A stretch of 7,359 nt of DNA from Gammaproteobacteria bacterium (GCA_016200445.1 JACQEQ010000046.1:1-7359), one strand, 5' to 3'; positions 1 to 6,039 are shown, numbered from the stretch's first letter. Numbers and translations: made by a program. Notes: generated from the sequence alone by a model not told the origin.

Positions 1-126
1 ATGCTCGACAAGGCCTGGGGTTTGGAGCCGCAGTCGCGTTTGAGTTGTCAGGCCAAAATCGCCGATCTGGACTTAGTGATCGAGATACCCAAATACACGA
101 TCAATCTTGCGTCAGAAAACCACTAA
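1..126 (+). CDS. fdx: ISC-type [2Fe-2S] ferredoxin, C-terminal part
   Basis: Last 41 codons of the adrenodoxin-like ferredoxin that supplies electrons during Fe-S cluster assembly on IscU in the cytoplasm. The open frame enters from the window edge, so the ATG at position 1 is an internal Met, not the start; the full family protein is about 111 residues. The visible part begins MLDKAWGLEP, continues with RLSCQAKI and ends with an EIPKYTIN tail followed by a short extension. All are hallmarks of the isc ferredoxin rather than of plant-type ferredoxins. The Cys in RLSCQ (bases 46-48) is the last of the four cluster ligands; the other three lie outside the window. The stop at 124-126 is 13 bases before iscX, consistent with co-transcription in an isc operon. 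Identity is secure; completeness cannot be judged. Confidence 0.95.
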   Translation: MLDKAWGLEPQSRLSCQAKIADLDLVIEIPKYTINLASENH

Positions 127-139
127 TTGAGGGAGTGCC

Positions 140-340
140 ATGAAACTAAAATGGACCGACACGCACGAAATAGCCATGCAATTGGCTGAAGCACACCCGG
201 ACATCGATCCGAAATATATCCGCTTTACCGATCTGCATCGCTGGGTGTGTGCGTTGGAAGATTTCGCAGATCTGCCTGAGCATTCCGGCGAAAAAATTCT
301 CGAAGCGATTCAGGCGGCGTGGATCGACGAGCACAGTTGA
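140..340 (+). CDS. iscX: Fe-S cluster assembly protein IscX
   Basis: Small acidic cytoplasmic protein of 66 residues, the usual IscX length. The family binds the cysteine desulfurase IscS and iron, and is thought to tune the rate of Fe-S cluster formation, competing with frataxin/CyaY for the same surface. The sequence carries the family pattern: LKWTD near the N-terminus, then DP.Y.RFTDLHRWVCALEDF in the middle, then EKILEAIQAAW near the end, with many Asp and Glu residues on the putative iron-binding face. A Shine-Dalgarno sequence GAGGGAG (129-135) sits five bases before the ATG and supports this start. It follows fdx by 13 bases and is the expected last gene of the isc operon. What comes next (two transferases) is not part of the usual isc context. 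Confidence 0.95.
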   Translation: MKLKWTDTHEIAMQLAEAHPDIDPKYIRFTDLHRWVCALEDFADLPEHSGEKILEAIQAAWIDEHS

Positions 341-360
341 GTGCGGGGTTGCGTCATTTC
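335..360 (+). repeat. Imperfect 26-bp direct repeat, left copy
   Basis: The left copy runs across the stop codon of iscX. It consists of AGTTGAGT (335-342), eight variable bases, and GCGTCATTTC (351-360). The same two blocks recur at the same spacing at 2069-2094, where they cover the stop codon of the second transferase. By eye 22 of 26 positions agree. The two copies bracket the two-transferase cassette exactly, which suggests duplication of the iscX 3' boundary when the cassette entered. Chance similarity of stop-codon contexts is possible. Confidence 0.55.
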
Positions 361-377
361 CTGATACTGTATCGCGC

Positions 378-1037
378 ATGAGTAATCACCCACCGAGCTA
401 TCCAGTGACGTTACTGGTGATGACCTGTAACGAGGCGCACAACATCGCGCGCTGTTTGGACAGCGTGCCGTTTGTTGCGGAAAAAATCGTCATCGATGCA
501 GGCAGCACTGACGACACCGTGGCGATTGCGCAAGCGCACGGCGCGCGTGTGGTGCATCAAGACTGGGCGCTATACATGGGTGCACCGATGGCGTGGTACC
601 GGCCGATGGTCGGCGAGAAATTGGGGCGCTTTTATCACCGCGCGCGGGCACGCTGGACCGACACACGTGTGCATGAACACTTGAATTTCAACGGTGCGAC
701 GGAGATTTTCAAAGCGGTGTTTCTGCACTACCAGAATCCCACGCTGGTGCACAAACAACTCAAGGTGTTGCGCTACTCGGAATTAAAAGCGCGCGACTGG
801 CTGGATCGCGGTCGACCGACACGTATGTGGCAATGCCCGTTTATTTTCATCGGCACATTTGTTAAAGACTACCTGTTGCGTCTGGCGGTGCTCGACGGTT
901 GGCGTGGTTTTATCGTCGCGCACACGGCAGCGAGTTACGCGGTCTATAAACGCATCCGCTACTACGAAATGCAGCGCAACCCGGAGTCACGTGACGCAGC
1001 GGCACGCTTGCTCATCAAGCACGGTCTTGACCGTTAA
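378..1037 (+). CDS. Family 2 glycosyltransferase, internally shortened (WaaE/KdtX-LgtF type)
   Basis: Predicted 219-residue cytoplasmic GT-A glycosyltransferase of the type that adds a sugar to lipopolysaccharide core. Residues 9-57 form the nucleotide-sugar binding half: PVTLLVMTCNEAHNI, then VIDAGSTDDT (the DxGSTD motif, about residues 40-47). Residues 68-103 match the block after the active site (GAPMAWYRPMVGEK, then RARWTDTRVHEHL). The rest is the conserved C-terminal part (PTLVHKQLKVLRY, MWQCP, KDYLLRLAVLDGWRG). Between them, at residues 62-66, the family's W..FG.QKN and LDADE (DxD metal-binding) segments are missing with the frame kept, so catalysis is doubtful. The ATG at 378 was chosen because homology begins right after it; the open frame reaches back to an ATG at 249 inside iscX. 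No Shine-Dalgarno is visible. It ends 8 bases before the next transferase. It may be a decaying gene. Confidence 0.8.
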   Translation: MSNHPPSYPVTLLVMTCNEAHNIARCLDSVPFVAEKIVIDAGSTDDTVAIAQAHGARVVHQDWALYMGAPMAWYRPMVGEKLGRFYHRARARWTDTRVHEHLNFNGATEIFKAVFLHYQNPTLVHKQLKVLRYSELKARDWLDRGRPTRMWQCPFIFIGTFVKDYLLRLAVLDGWRGFIVAHTAASYAVYKRIRYYEMQRNPESRDAAARLLIKHGLDR

Positions 1038-1045
1038 CATAGCGC

Positions 1046-2074
1046 ATGGCTAATCGTTATTTACTGTACGGGTCGGAACGCTACGCGTTGGCGATTTTGC
1101 GCCCGTTACAAGCGGCGATCCGCGCGCGTGGTGATGCCGCCGCCTGGTTCTTCGACCGTGCTGGCTCCGAGGACTTGCGCAGCGACGAACGTTTGCTGAG
1201 CAGTGTTGCAGAAGTGCGCCGCTGGAATCCCACCGCCATCTTCACGTCGAGCAACGCGATCCCGCATTTTTTCCCCGGCGTGAAAGTCAGCGTGTTTCAC
1301 GGCTTCAATGCCGGCAAGCCGCGCCATATTTATATCCGCGGATTTTTCGATTTGTACTGCACCACCGGACCAGGCGATACCCGCGCCTTCGCCGCACTTT
1401 CTGACAAGCTTGGGCACTTCAGCGTGCGCGAGACCGGCTGGCCGAAGCTTGACCCCTTTTTGGAGCAGCTCGCAGCGGAGCTGCCGCCGCTGCACACGCC
1501 GCCGGTGGTACTGTATCACTCGACCTTTTCGCCGTCGTGGAGCGCTGCCGAAACTCTATACGAAACCGTGCGCGAATTATCCCGCAGCGGGCAGTGGCGC
1601 TGGATCGTGACATTACATCCGAAAATGAATCCCGCGACCGTCGCCAAGTATCGCGCGCTGGAAGGCGAGTTCCTGCGCTTCGCAACCGAAGACAATATTC
1701 TTGATTTGTTTCCGCAGGTCGACGTGATGGTGTCCGACACCTCCTCGGCGCTACATGAGTTCACGCTGACCTACAAACCAGTGATCACGTTCAACAACCG
1801 TTGCCCCGGTCCGCAACTGATCGACATTCACCAGCCGCAGGAACTCAAGCTCGCCATCGAGCGCGCGCTGGCCCGCCCGCCGGAGCTGATGCAGGCGGTG
1901 CGCGACTATGCCAACAGCATCCACCCCAACCGCGACGGACATGCAAGCGAACGCGTACTGGCCGCGGTGGACGACTTTATTGCCCATGGTGCATGCAACG
2001 CCCGACCCAAACCGTTCAACATATGGCGCAAGCTCAAGATCCGCAAACGGCTGGGGTATTGGGGCAGGAGTTGA
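1046..2074 (+). CDS. CDP-glycerol glycerophosphotransferase-like protein (TagB/TagF family)
   Basis: Protein of 342 residues with a GT-B-like layout, related to the TagB/TagF polyglycerol-phosphate transferases. Family landmarks appear in order: VFHGFNAGKP (83-92, with the conserved His-Gly), ETGWPKLD (129-136), LYHSTFSP (156-163), VTLHPKMNP (188-196, His-Pro of the second nucleotide-contacting loop), DVMVSDTSSALHEF (226-239, the Asp-x-Ser-Ser...Glu motif that binds CDP-glycerol in TagF), and SIHPNRDGHASERV (291-304). There is no signal peptide or membrane span. The C-terminal 25 residues are strongly basic (FNIWRKLKIRKRLGYWG), suiting peripheral contact with the inner membrane. All motifs look intact, unlike the upstream transferase. 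The substrate is unknown: in Gram-negative bacteria such proteins may modify surface glycans with glycerol-phosphate or act on other nucleotide-activated donors. The ATG at 1046 follows the previous stop by 8 bases, with no clear Shine-Dalgarno. Confidence 0.75.
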   Translation: MANRYLLYGSERYALAILRPLQAAIRARGDAAAWFFDRAGSEDLRSDERLLSSVAEVRRWNPTAIFTSSNAIPHFFPGVKVSVFHGFNAGKPRHIYIRGFFDLYCTTGPGDTRAFAALSDKLGHFSVRETGWPKLDPFLEQLAAELPPLHTPPVVLYHSTFSPSWSAAETLYETVRELSRSGQWRWIVTLHPKMNPATVAKYRALEGEFLRFATEDNILDLFPQVDVMVSDTSSALHEFTLTYKPVITFNNRCPGPQLIDIHQPQELKLAIERALARPPELMQAVRDYANSIHPNRDGHASERVLAAVDDFIAHGACNARPKPFNIWRKLKIRKRLGYWGRS

Positions 2075-2094
2075 GTCGTGGGTAGCGTCATTTC
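2069..2094 (+). repeat. Imperfect 26-bp direct repeat, right copy
   Basis: Partner of the repeat at 335-360. AGTTGAGT (2069-2076) contains the stop codon of the second transferase, and GCGTCATTTC (2085-2094) follows after eight bases, of which four match the left copy. A further shared ATCGCG lies shortly downstream of both copies (371-376 and 2109-2114), at slightly different distances. Confidence 0.55.
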
Positions 2095-2126
2095 TGCCGA
2101 GCAAACCATCGCGGTGCCATCGAAGG

Positions 2127-2147
2127 CTGTTTCTGACGAAACAGTTT
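2127..2147 (+). terminator. Weak terminator-like hairpin after the transferase pair
   Basis: CTGTTTC (2127-2133) and GAAACAG (2138-2144) form a perfect 7-bp stem with loop TGAC. It is followed by only three T residues (2145-2147), and the outer bases can add G-U pairs. The stem is AU-rich and the T-run short, so termination would be inefficient. Its position 53 bases after the stop codon and just before the yceD promoter fits a boundary between transcription units. Confidence 0.4.
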
Positions 2148-2177
2148 GAAAATCCCCTGATCTGGCGGGACTTTCCT

Positions 2178-2206
2178 TTGACAGCGCCGGATGTGATCGC
2201 TATTAT
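2178..2206 (+). promoter_or_regulatory. Near-consensus sigma70 promoter for yceD-rpmF-plsX-fab
   Basis: TTGACA (2178-2183, perfect -35) is separated by exactly 17 bases from TATTAT (2201-2206, one mismatch to the -10 consensus). The following bases TGCGCGCC form a GC-rich discriminator, a feature of promoters repressed by ppGpp/DksA during starvation, which would suit a ribosome-plus-lipid operon. Transcription should start near 2212-2214, only two to four bases before the yceD ATG at 2216, so the mRNA would be leaderless or nearly so. This is the strongest promoter-like sequence I found in the window. Confidence 0.75.
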
Positions 2207-2215
2207 TGCGCGCCT

Positions 2216-2740
2216 ATGACGCAGCAGTTACCGGAGCATATTGACCCGTTCCGTTTGGTGCGCCAAAACCGCATCTTGAGCGGCGTTTTGCCTTTACATC
2301 GTATGGCACGGCTGGCACCGTTGTTACATTCCGCTGACGGTGTAGCAGAGGTTGAGCTTGAGTTCGGCACCGACGACATGGGTGTGATGTGTGTGTTGGG
2401 TCGTGTGAAGGCCGAGTTGCATTTCATCTGTCAGCGTTGCATGCAACCGATGACACACGTCGTTGATGCTGAAGTTGCACTAGGATTAGTGGCAAATAGA
2501 GACGATGCCGACAAGGTGGCAGCGCATTACGAGCCGCTTATTATCGAGCAAGTGCCGACGCCGCTACTGCCGATCATTGAGGACGAGTTGTTGTTGGCGG
2601 TCCCGATAGTTGCATTACACGAGTCTGGCATGTGCGCAGCGCTTCCACTCTCCAGCATTGTGGAGGAGTCGGCAATGAAGCGCGAAAATCCCTTTGCGGT
2701 GTTGGCTAAGTTGAAGCCGCGAGATGGTAGTAAAAATTAG
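2216..2740 (+). CDS. yceD: YceD family (DUF177) 23S rRNA accumulation protein
   Basis: Cytoplasmic protein of 174 residues, the usual length for the family. YceD is required for normal 23S rRNA levels and is nearly always encoded next to rpmF. The sequence shows the N-terminal HIDPFRL, the central HFICQRCMQPM with the CxxC pair (Cys72 and Cys75), IEDELLLAVPIV (121-132), a later HESGMC, and the C-terminal NPFAVLAKLK. The start at 2216 is supported because the conserved N-terminal pattern (..LP..IDP..L) begins within a few residues of it; the next Met is at residue 30, inside the conserved fold. There is no Shine-Dalgarno, since a strong promoter lies directly upstream and the message appears leaderless. 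It ends 20 bases before rpmF. Molecular function is only partly known. Confidence 0.92.
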   Translation: MTQQLPEHIDPFRLVRQNRILSGVLPLHRMARLAPLLHSADGVAEVELEFGTDDMGVMCVLGRVKAELHFICQRCMQPMTHVVDAEVALGLVANRDDADKVAAHYEPLIIEQVPTPLLPIIEDELLLAVPIVALHESGMCAALPLSSIVEESAMKRENPFAVLAKLKPRDGSKN

Positions 2741-2748
2741 TATTTTTC

Positions 2749-2755
2749 AGGAGAA
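2749..2755 (+). promoter_or_regulatory. Ribosome binding site of rpmF
   Basis: AGGAGAA five bases before the rpmF ATG is a strong Shine-Dalgarno match. It contrasts with the absence of one at yceD and fits high production of a ribosomal protein from the same message. Confidence 0.75.
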
Positions 2756-2760
2756 CCTGT

Positions 2761-2946
2761 ATGGCAGTTCAACAAAATCGTAAGACGGCATCCAAGCGCG
2801 GCATGCGCCGCTCGCATGACAAATTGAGCAATCCGGCGTTGTCGATCGATTCGAAATCCGGTGAAACTCATCTGCGTCACCACATCACTGCTGGCGGTTA
2901 TTACCGTGGCCGCCAAGTGATCGTGCCGAAGGAAGAGACCGAGTAG
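2761..2946 (+). CDS. rpmF: 50S ribosomal protein L32
   Basis: Structural protein of the large ribosomal subunit, 61 residues, against about 57 in Escherichia coli. It has the family N-terminus MAVQQNRKT followed by SKRGMRRSHDKL, then SGE.HLRHHITAGGYYRGR.V near the C-terminus. It is strongly basic except for the acidic tail KEETE, which accounts for the slightly greater length. No cysteines are present, so this is the zinc-independent (C-minus) form usual in proteobacteria. A strong Shine-Dalgarno precedes the ATG. The position between yceD and plsX is the conserved gammaproteobacterial arrangement. Two hairpins follow in the gap before plsX and may lower downstream transcription or protect the rpmF 3' end. 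Confidence 0.97.
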   Translation: MAVQQNRKTASKRGMRRSHDKLSNPALSIDSKSGETHLRHHITAGGYYRGRQVIVPKEETE

Positions 2947-2983
2947 TCCCGGGTTTATTTCTTCACTCCGCCTTTACCGGCGA

Positions 2984-3002
2984 TGACGCGTTTAGCGCGT
3001 TA
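2984..3002 (+). other. Small hairpin after rpmF
   Basis: ACGCG (2986-2990) pairs with CGCGT (2996-3000) around loop TTTAG. A G-U and a T-A pair can extend it outward to 2984 and 3002. No T-run follows. It stands 17 bases before the stronger hairpin, so the gap folds as two stem-loops in tandem. Function unknown; it could be an RNA processing or stability element. Confidence 0.3.
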
Positions 3003-3018
3003 CACCCCGTTACCGCAC

Positions 3019-3049
3019 ACACTGCCGCGCTTGCGCGGCAGTGTCGTTT
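3019..3049 (+). terminator. Strong CUUG-loop hairpin in the rpmF-plsX gap (partial terminator or processing site)
   Basis: ACACTGCCGCG (3019-3029) and CGCGGCAGTGT (3034-3044) are perfect reverse complements, giving an 11-bp GC-rich stem closed by a CTTG loop. In RNA, CUUG is an unusually stable tetraloop. Only a short TTT (3047-3049) follows, so complete intrinsic termination is unlikely; attenuation, or protection of the yceD-rpmF message from 3' decay, is more plausible. It separates the ribosomal genes from the lipid genes. Confidence 0.6.
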
Positions 3050-3075
3050 GCGCGCGCATTCATGAAATCTAAACT
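3047..3075 (+). promoter_or_regulatory. Possible weak promoter for plsX
   Basis: TTTGCG (3047-3052) and TAAACT (3070-3075) are 17 bases apart, with four of six matches to the -10 consensus but a poor -35. It lies just after the strong hairpin and 25 bases before plsX, where a secondary promoter would make sense. The match is weak and may be chance. Confidence 0.25.
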
Positions 3076-3099
3076 GTCCGACCCGATGAGGTTCGACTA

Positions 3100-4128
3100 A
3101 TGACCGCACGCGTTACGATTGCCATTGACGCCATGGGCGGCGATCACGGTGCGCATGTCACCGTGCCCGCAGCGCTGGAAGTTTTGCAGCAACACGCCAA
3201 TACCAAAATCATTCTGGTCGGGCAGCAGGATGTTCTTGAAAAAGAACTGCTTGCACAACGCGCCATTGCGTCTGAGCGTTTAACGATTCACCACGCTTCG
3301 CAAACCGTTGCGATGGATGAATTGCCCTCGCAAGCGCTGCGCGGCAAAAAAGATTCTTCCATGCGCGTGGCGATTAACTTGGTCAAAGAGGGTGTCGCCG
3401 ATGCTTGTGTGAGTGCAGGAAATACCGGCGCTTTAATGGCCACTGCACGCTTTGTTTTAAAAACACTGCCCGGCATTGATCGGCCCGCCATCATCACTGC
3501 GCTGCCGACCATCAAAGGCCATACGCATGTGCTCGACCTGGGGGCCAACGTCGATACCACGGCGGAGCATTTGTTCGAATTCGCGGTGATGGGCTCGGTC
3601 TTGACAAGTGCGGTCGAGAATATCGAACGCCCGACAGTTGCATTACTGAATATCGGCGAAGAAGAGATCAAGGGCAACGAGGGTGTAAAAGAAGCGGCAC
3701 GTCTGATTGCGGCCAGCAACTTGAACTACATCGGCTTTGTCGAGGGTGATGATATTTTTAAGGGCGCTGCCGATGTCGTGGTGTGCGACGGCTTTGTAGG
3801 CAATGTGGCACTGAAAACTACCGAAGGTGTCGCGCGCATGATTCGCCATTTCATGAAGCAGGAATTTAAACGTAATTTGCTAACTAAACTCGCTGCCCTC
3901 GTCGCGATGCCGGTGTTGAAATCGTTTGCGCGCAAAATCGATCCGCGCCGCTACAACGGCGCAAGCTTTGTGGGCTTGCAGGGCATTGTGATCAAGAGCC
4001 ACGGTAATGCCGATGTTTTCGCGTTCACCACCGCCATTAATGAAGCGCTGATCGAAGTGGAAAAAAATGTCCCTGAGCGTATCCGCAGCCAGTTGGATGT
4101 TTACTTGGCGCAGAGGAAGGTCGTATGA
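3100..4128 (+). CDS. plsX: Phosphate acyltransferase PlsX
   Basis: Converts acyl-ACP and phosphate to acyl-phosphate, the acyl donor for PlsY in phosphatidic acid synthesis; a peripheral protein at the inner membrane. It has 342 residues, within the family range (Escherichia coli about 356). Motifs in order: IAIDAMGGDHG (7-17), SAGNTGALMATA (105-116), HVLDLGANVD (143-152), FVEGDDIF (213-220), and VVCDGFVGNVALKTTEG (227-243). All are conserved PlsX active-site and cofactor-pocket segments. The start at 3100 has TGAGGT (3087-3092) seven bases upstream, and homology begins at once. The gene ends in an ATGA overlap with fabH, so the two are translationally coupled. The family is essential or nearly so in many bacteria. 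Confidence 0.97.
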   Translation: MTARVTIAIDAMGGDHGAHVTVPAALEVLQQHANTKIILVGQQDVLEKELLAQRAIASERLTIHHASQTVAMDELPSQALRGKKDSSMRVAINLVKEGVADACVSAGNTGALMATARFVLKTLPGIDRPAIITALPTIKGHTHVLDLGANVDTTAEHLFEFAVMGSVLTSAVENIERPTVALLNIGEEEIKGNEGVKEAARLIAASNLNYIGFVEGDDIFKGAADVVVCDGFVGNVALKTTEGVARMIRHFMKQEFKRNLLTKLAALVAMPVLKSFARKIDPRRYNGASFVGLQGIVIKSHGNADVFAFTTAINEALIEVEKNVPERIRSQLDVYLAQRKVV

Positions 4129-5093
4129 AATATGCGCGCATCATCGGTACCGGTGGTTTTCTACCCGAAAAAATATTGACCAATGCCGACCTGGAAAAAA
4201 TGGTCGACACCACCGACGAGTGGATCATCGAACGCACCGGCATAAAGAAACGCCACATTGCCGCGAAAAATGAAACGACCTGCGACTTAGCTGAAGCGGC
4301 AGCACGCCGCGCGTTGGACGCAGCGGGCATTGATGCCGCTACGCTCGATTTAATCATCGTTGCCACGACCACGCCGGACCGCATTTTTCCCAGCACCGCG
4401 TGTTTGCTGCAACAGCGTTTAGGCGTCCACGGTTGTCCGGCGTTCGATGTGCAAGCGGTCTGCACTGGCTTTGTCTATGCCTTAGCCATCGCCGACAAAT
4501 TTATTCGTACCGGCGCCGCGCGCCGTGCCTTGGTGATCGGCGCCGAAACCTTGTCGCGCATTACCGATTGGACCGACCGGGGCACCTGCGTATTGTTTGG
4601 CGACGGTGCGGGCGCGGTGATTCTTGAAGCGAGCGAAGCAGCGGGAATTCTATCGACGCACTTGCACGCCGACGGGCAATACAAAGATTTGCTCACGGTG
4701 CCGTCCGGCGTCTCGCAAGGTTATGACAAGCTGCAAGCGGGCAGCGCGTTTATGAAGATGGAAGGCAACGAAGTGTTCAAGGTGGCAGTGAACACGTTGG
4801 GCGACATCGTCGATGAAACCCTGGCTGCCAACCAAATGGAAAAAAGCGCCATCGATTGGCTGGTGCCGCATCAGGCCAATATTCGCATCATTACCGCCAC
4901 GGCGAAAAAACTCAAAATGCCGATGGAGCGCGTGGTCGTCACCGTGGCTGAACACGGCAATACCTCGGCCGCATCGGTGCCGCTCGCGCTCGATGTAGCA
5001 GTGCGCGACGTGCGTATTAAGCGCGATGATGGTTTATTGCTGGAAGCGTTCGGCGGCGGGTTTACTTGGGGCTCGGCGTTGGTGCGGTACTGA
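4125..5093 (+). CDS. fabH: Beta-ketoacyl-ACP synthase III FabH
   Basis: Starts fatty acid synthesis by condensing acetyl-CoA with malonyl-ACP in the cytoplasm. It has 322 residues (Escherichia coli 317), a thiolase fold. The catalytic triad is visible: Cys113 in QAVCTGF, His249 in LVPHQANIRI, and Asn279 in EHGNTSAAS. TDEWIIERTGIK (30-41), VATTTPDRIFPSTAC (79-93), LFGDGAGAV (157-165) and the C-terminal FGGGFTWGSAL are also typical. The ATG overlaps the plsX stop (ATGA at 4125-4128), and GAGGAAGG (4113-4120) lies just upstream inside plsX, a strong coupling signal. A gap of 18 bases separates it from fabD. Nothing unusual; substrate chain preference cannot be read from the sequence with confidence. 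Confidence 0.97.
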   Translation: MKYARIIGTGGFLPEKILTNADLEKMVDTTDEWIIERTGIKKRHIAAKNETTCDLAEAAARRALDAAGIDAATLDLIIVATTTPDRIFPSTACLLQQRLGVHGCPAFDVQAVCTGFVYALAIADKFIRTGAARRALVIGAETLSRITDWTDRGTCVLFGDGAGAVILEASEAAGILSTHLHADGQYKDLLTVPSGVSQGYDKLQAGSAFMKMEGNEVFKVAVNTLGDIVDETLAANQMEKSAIDWLVPHQANIRIITATAKKLKMPMERVVVTVAEHGNTSAASVPLALDVAVRDVRIKRDDGLLLEAFGGGFTWGSALVRY

Positions 5094-5111
5094 AAAATTA
5101 GGTGTGACACG

Positions 5112-6035
5112 ATGACACTCGCTTTGGTATTTCCCGGTCAGGGTTCGCAATCGGTTGGCATGTTAGCCGAGCTCGCGGCGCAGTATCCGGTTGTGAAAGA
5201 CACGTTCGCGGAAGCTTCCGCCGTTCTCAAGTTTGACTTATGGCAGGTCGTGCAGGCTGGCCCGGATGACACGCTGAATCAAACGCAGATCACCCAGCCG
5301 GCGATGTTGGCGGCAGGTGTCGCGACCTGGCGTGTATGGCAGGCGCGCGGTGGCGCGCTGCCGCAGGTGATGGCCGGGCACAGCTTGGGTGAGTACAGCG
5401 CGCTGGTTTGCGCAGGCGCGCTGGATTTCACAACTGCGGTGGAAGTGGTGGGGTTGCGTGGCCGTTACATGCAAGCGGCCGTGCCTGCCGGGCAGGGTGC
5501 GATGGCGGCGATTCTCGGACTGGACGACGCGCAAGTCGTCGCTGCCTGTCAACAAGCGGCACAAGGCGAGGTCGTTGCGGCGGTGAATTTTAATTCGCCG
5601 GGACAGGTGGTCATTGCTGGTCAAGCTGCTGCCGTGAATCGCGCGATGGAAGCATGCAAAGCGGCCGGTGCCAAACGTGCGTTGCCGTTGCCAGTGAGCG
5701 TGCCGTCGCATTGCGCATTAATGAAGCACGCCGCTGAACAACTCGCGCAGCGCTTGCAGAGCGTGAACCTGCGCAAGCCGCAAATTCCGGTGATCAACAA
5801 CGTCGACGTGGCAATGCCTGACACTGCGGATGCGATCCGTGATGCATTGGTACGCCAGCTTTACAATCCGGTTCGCTGGGTCGAGACGGTGCAGCTCATG
5901 GCCAGCAACGGCGTGACACATTTGCTTGAATGCGGCCCCGGCAAAGTATTGGTGGGTTTAAATAAACGCATTGCCAAAGACATGGTGACGCACGCGTTGG
6001 TGGATGTGGCGTCGCTAAATAATGCATTGGCGTAG
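5112..6035 (+). CDS. fabD: Malonyl-CoA:ACP transacylase FabD
   Basis: Moves malonate from CoA to acyl carrier protein, making the extender for every elongation round. It has 307 residues (Escherichia coli 309) and is cytoplasmic. The N-terminal FPGQGSQ (7-13) gives the oxyanion-hole Gln. The nucleophile is Ser91 in GHSLGEYSAL. Arg116, in VGLRGRYMQ, binds the malonyl carboxylate. The catalytic His200 is in VPSHCALM. The C-terminal half carries VNFNSPGQVVIAG, RQLYNPVRW and LECGPGKVL, all normal for the family. AGGTG (5100-5104) precedes the ATG by seven bases. It is followed almost directly by fabG, whose ribosome binding site overlaps the fabD stop codon. No odd features. Confidence 0.97.
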   Translation: MTLALVFPGQGSQSVGMLAELAAQYPVVKDTFAEASAVLKFDLWQVVQAGPDDTLNQTQITQPAMLAAGVATWRVWQARGGALPQVMAGHSLGEYSALVCAGALDFTTAVEVVGLRGRYMQAAVPAGQGAMAAILGLDDAQVVAACQQAAQGEVVAAVNFNSPGQVVIAGQAAAVNRAMEACKAAGAKRALPLPVSVPSHCALMKHAAEQLAQRLQSVNLRKPQIPVINNVDVAMPDTADAIRDALVRQLYNPVRWVETVQLMASNGVTHLLECGPGKVLVGLNKRIAKDMVTHALVDVASLNNALA

Positions 6036-6039
6036 GAGA
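6033..6039 (+). promoter_or_regulatory. Ribosome binding site that decides the fabG start
   Basis: TAGGAGA overlaps the fabD stop codon. It touches the first ATG (6039) but lies five bases before the second in-frame ATG (6045). Since a ribosome needs several bases between this site and the start codon, it supports initiation at 6045 and coupling of fabG translation to fabD termination. Confidence 0.7.

Noticed and set aside
337..368. Promoter between iscX and the first transferase (TTGAGT ... GATACT)
   Set aside because: The spacing is 20 bases and both boxes are weak; TTGAGT is better explained as part of the direct repeat over the iscX stop.
249..377. N-terminal extension of the glycosyltransferase into iscX
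   Set aside because: The frame is open back to an ATG at 249, but that stretch overlaps iscX in another frame and resembles no glycosyltransferase; homology begins after the ATG at 378.
1106..1519. Antisense open frame (137 codons) opposite the TagF-like gene
   Set aside because: The sense strand carries all family motifs; the antisense product is Arg/Ala-rich with no recognisable fold.
2075..2215. Possible small gene or maf remnant between the transferases and yceD
   Set aside because: No start with a ribosome binding site and no recognisable protein segment on either strand; the stretch is explained by a repeat, a hairpin and a promoter.
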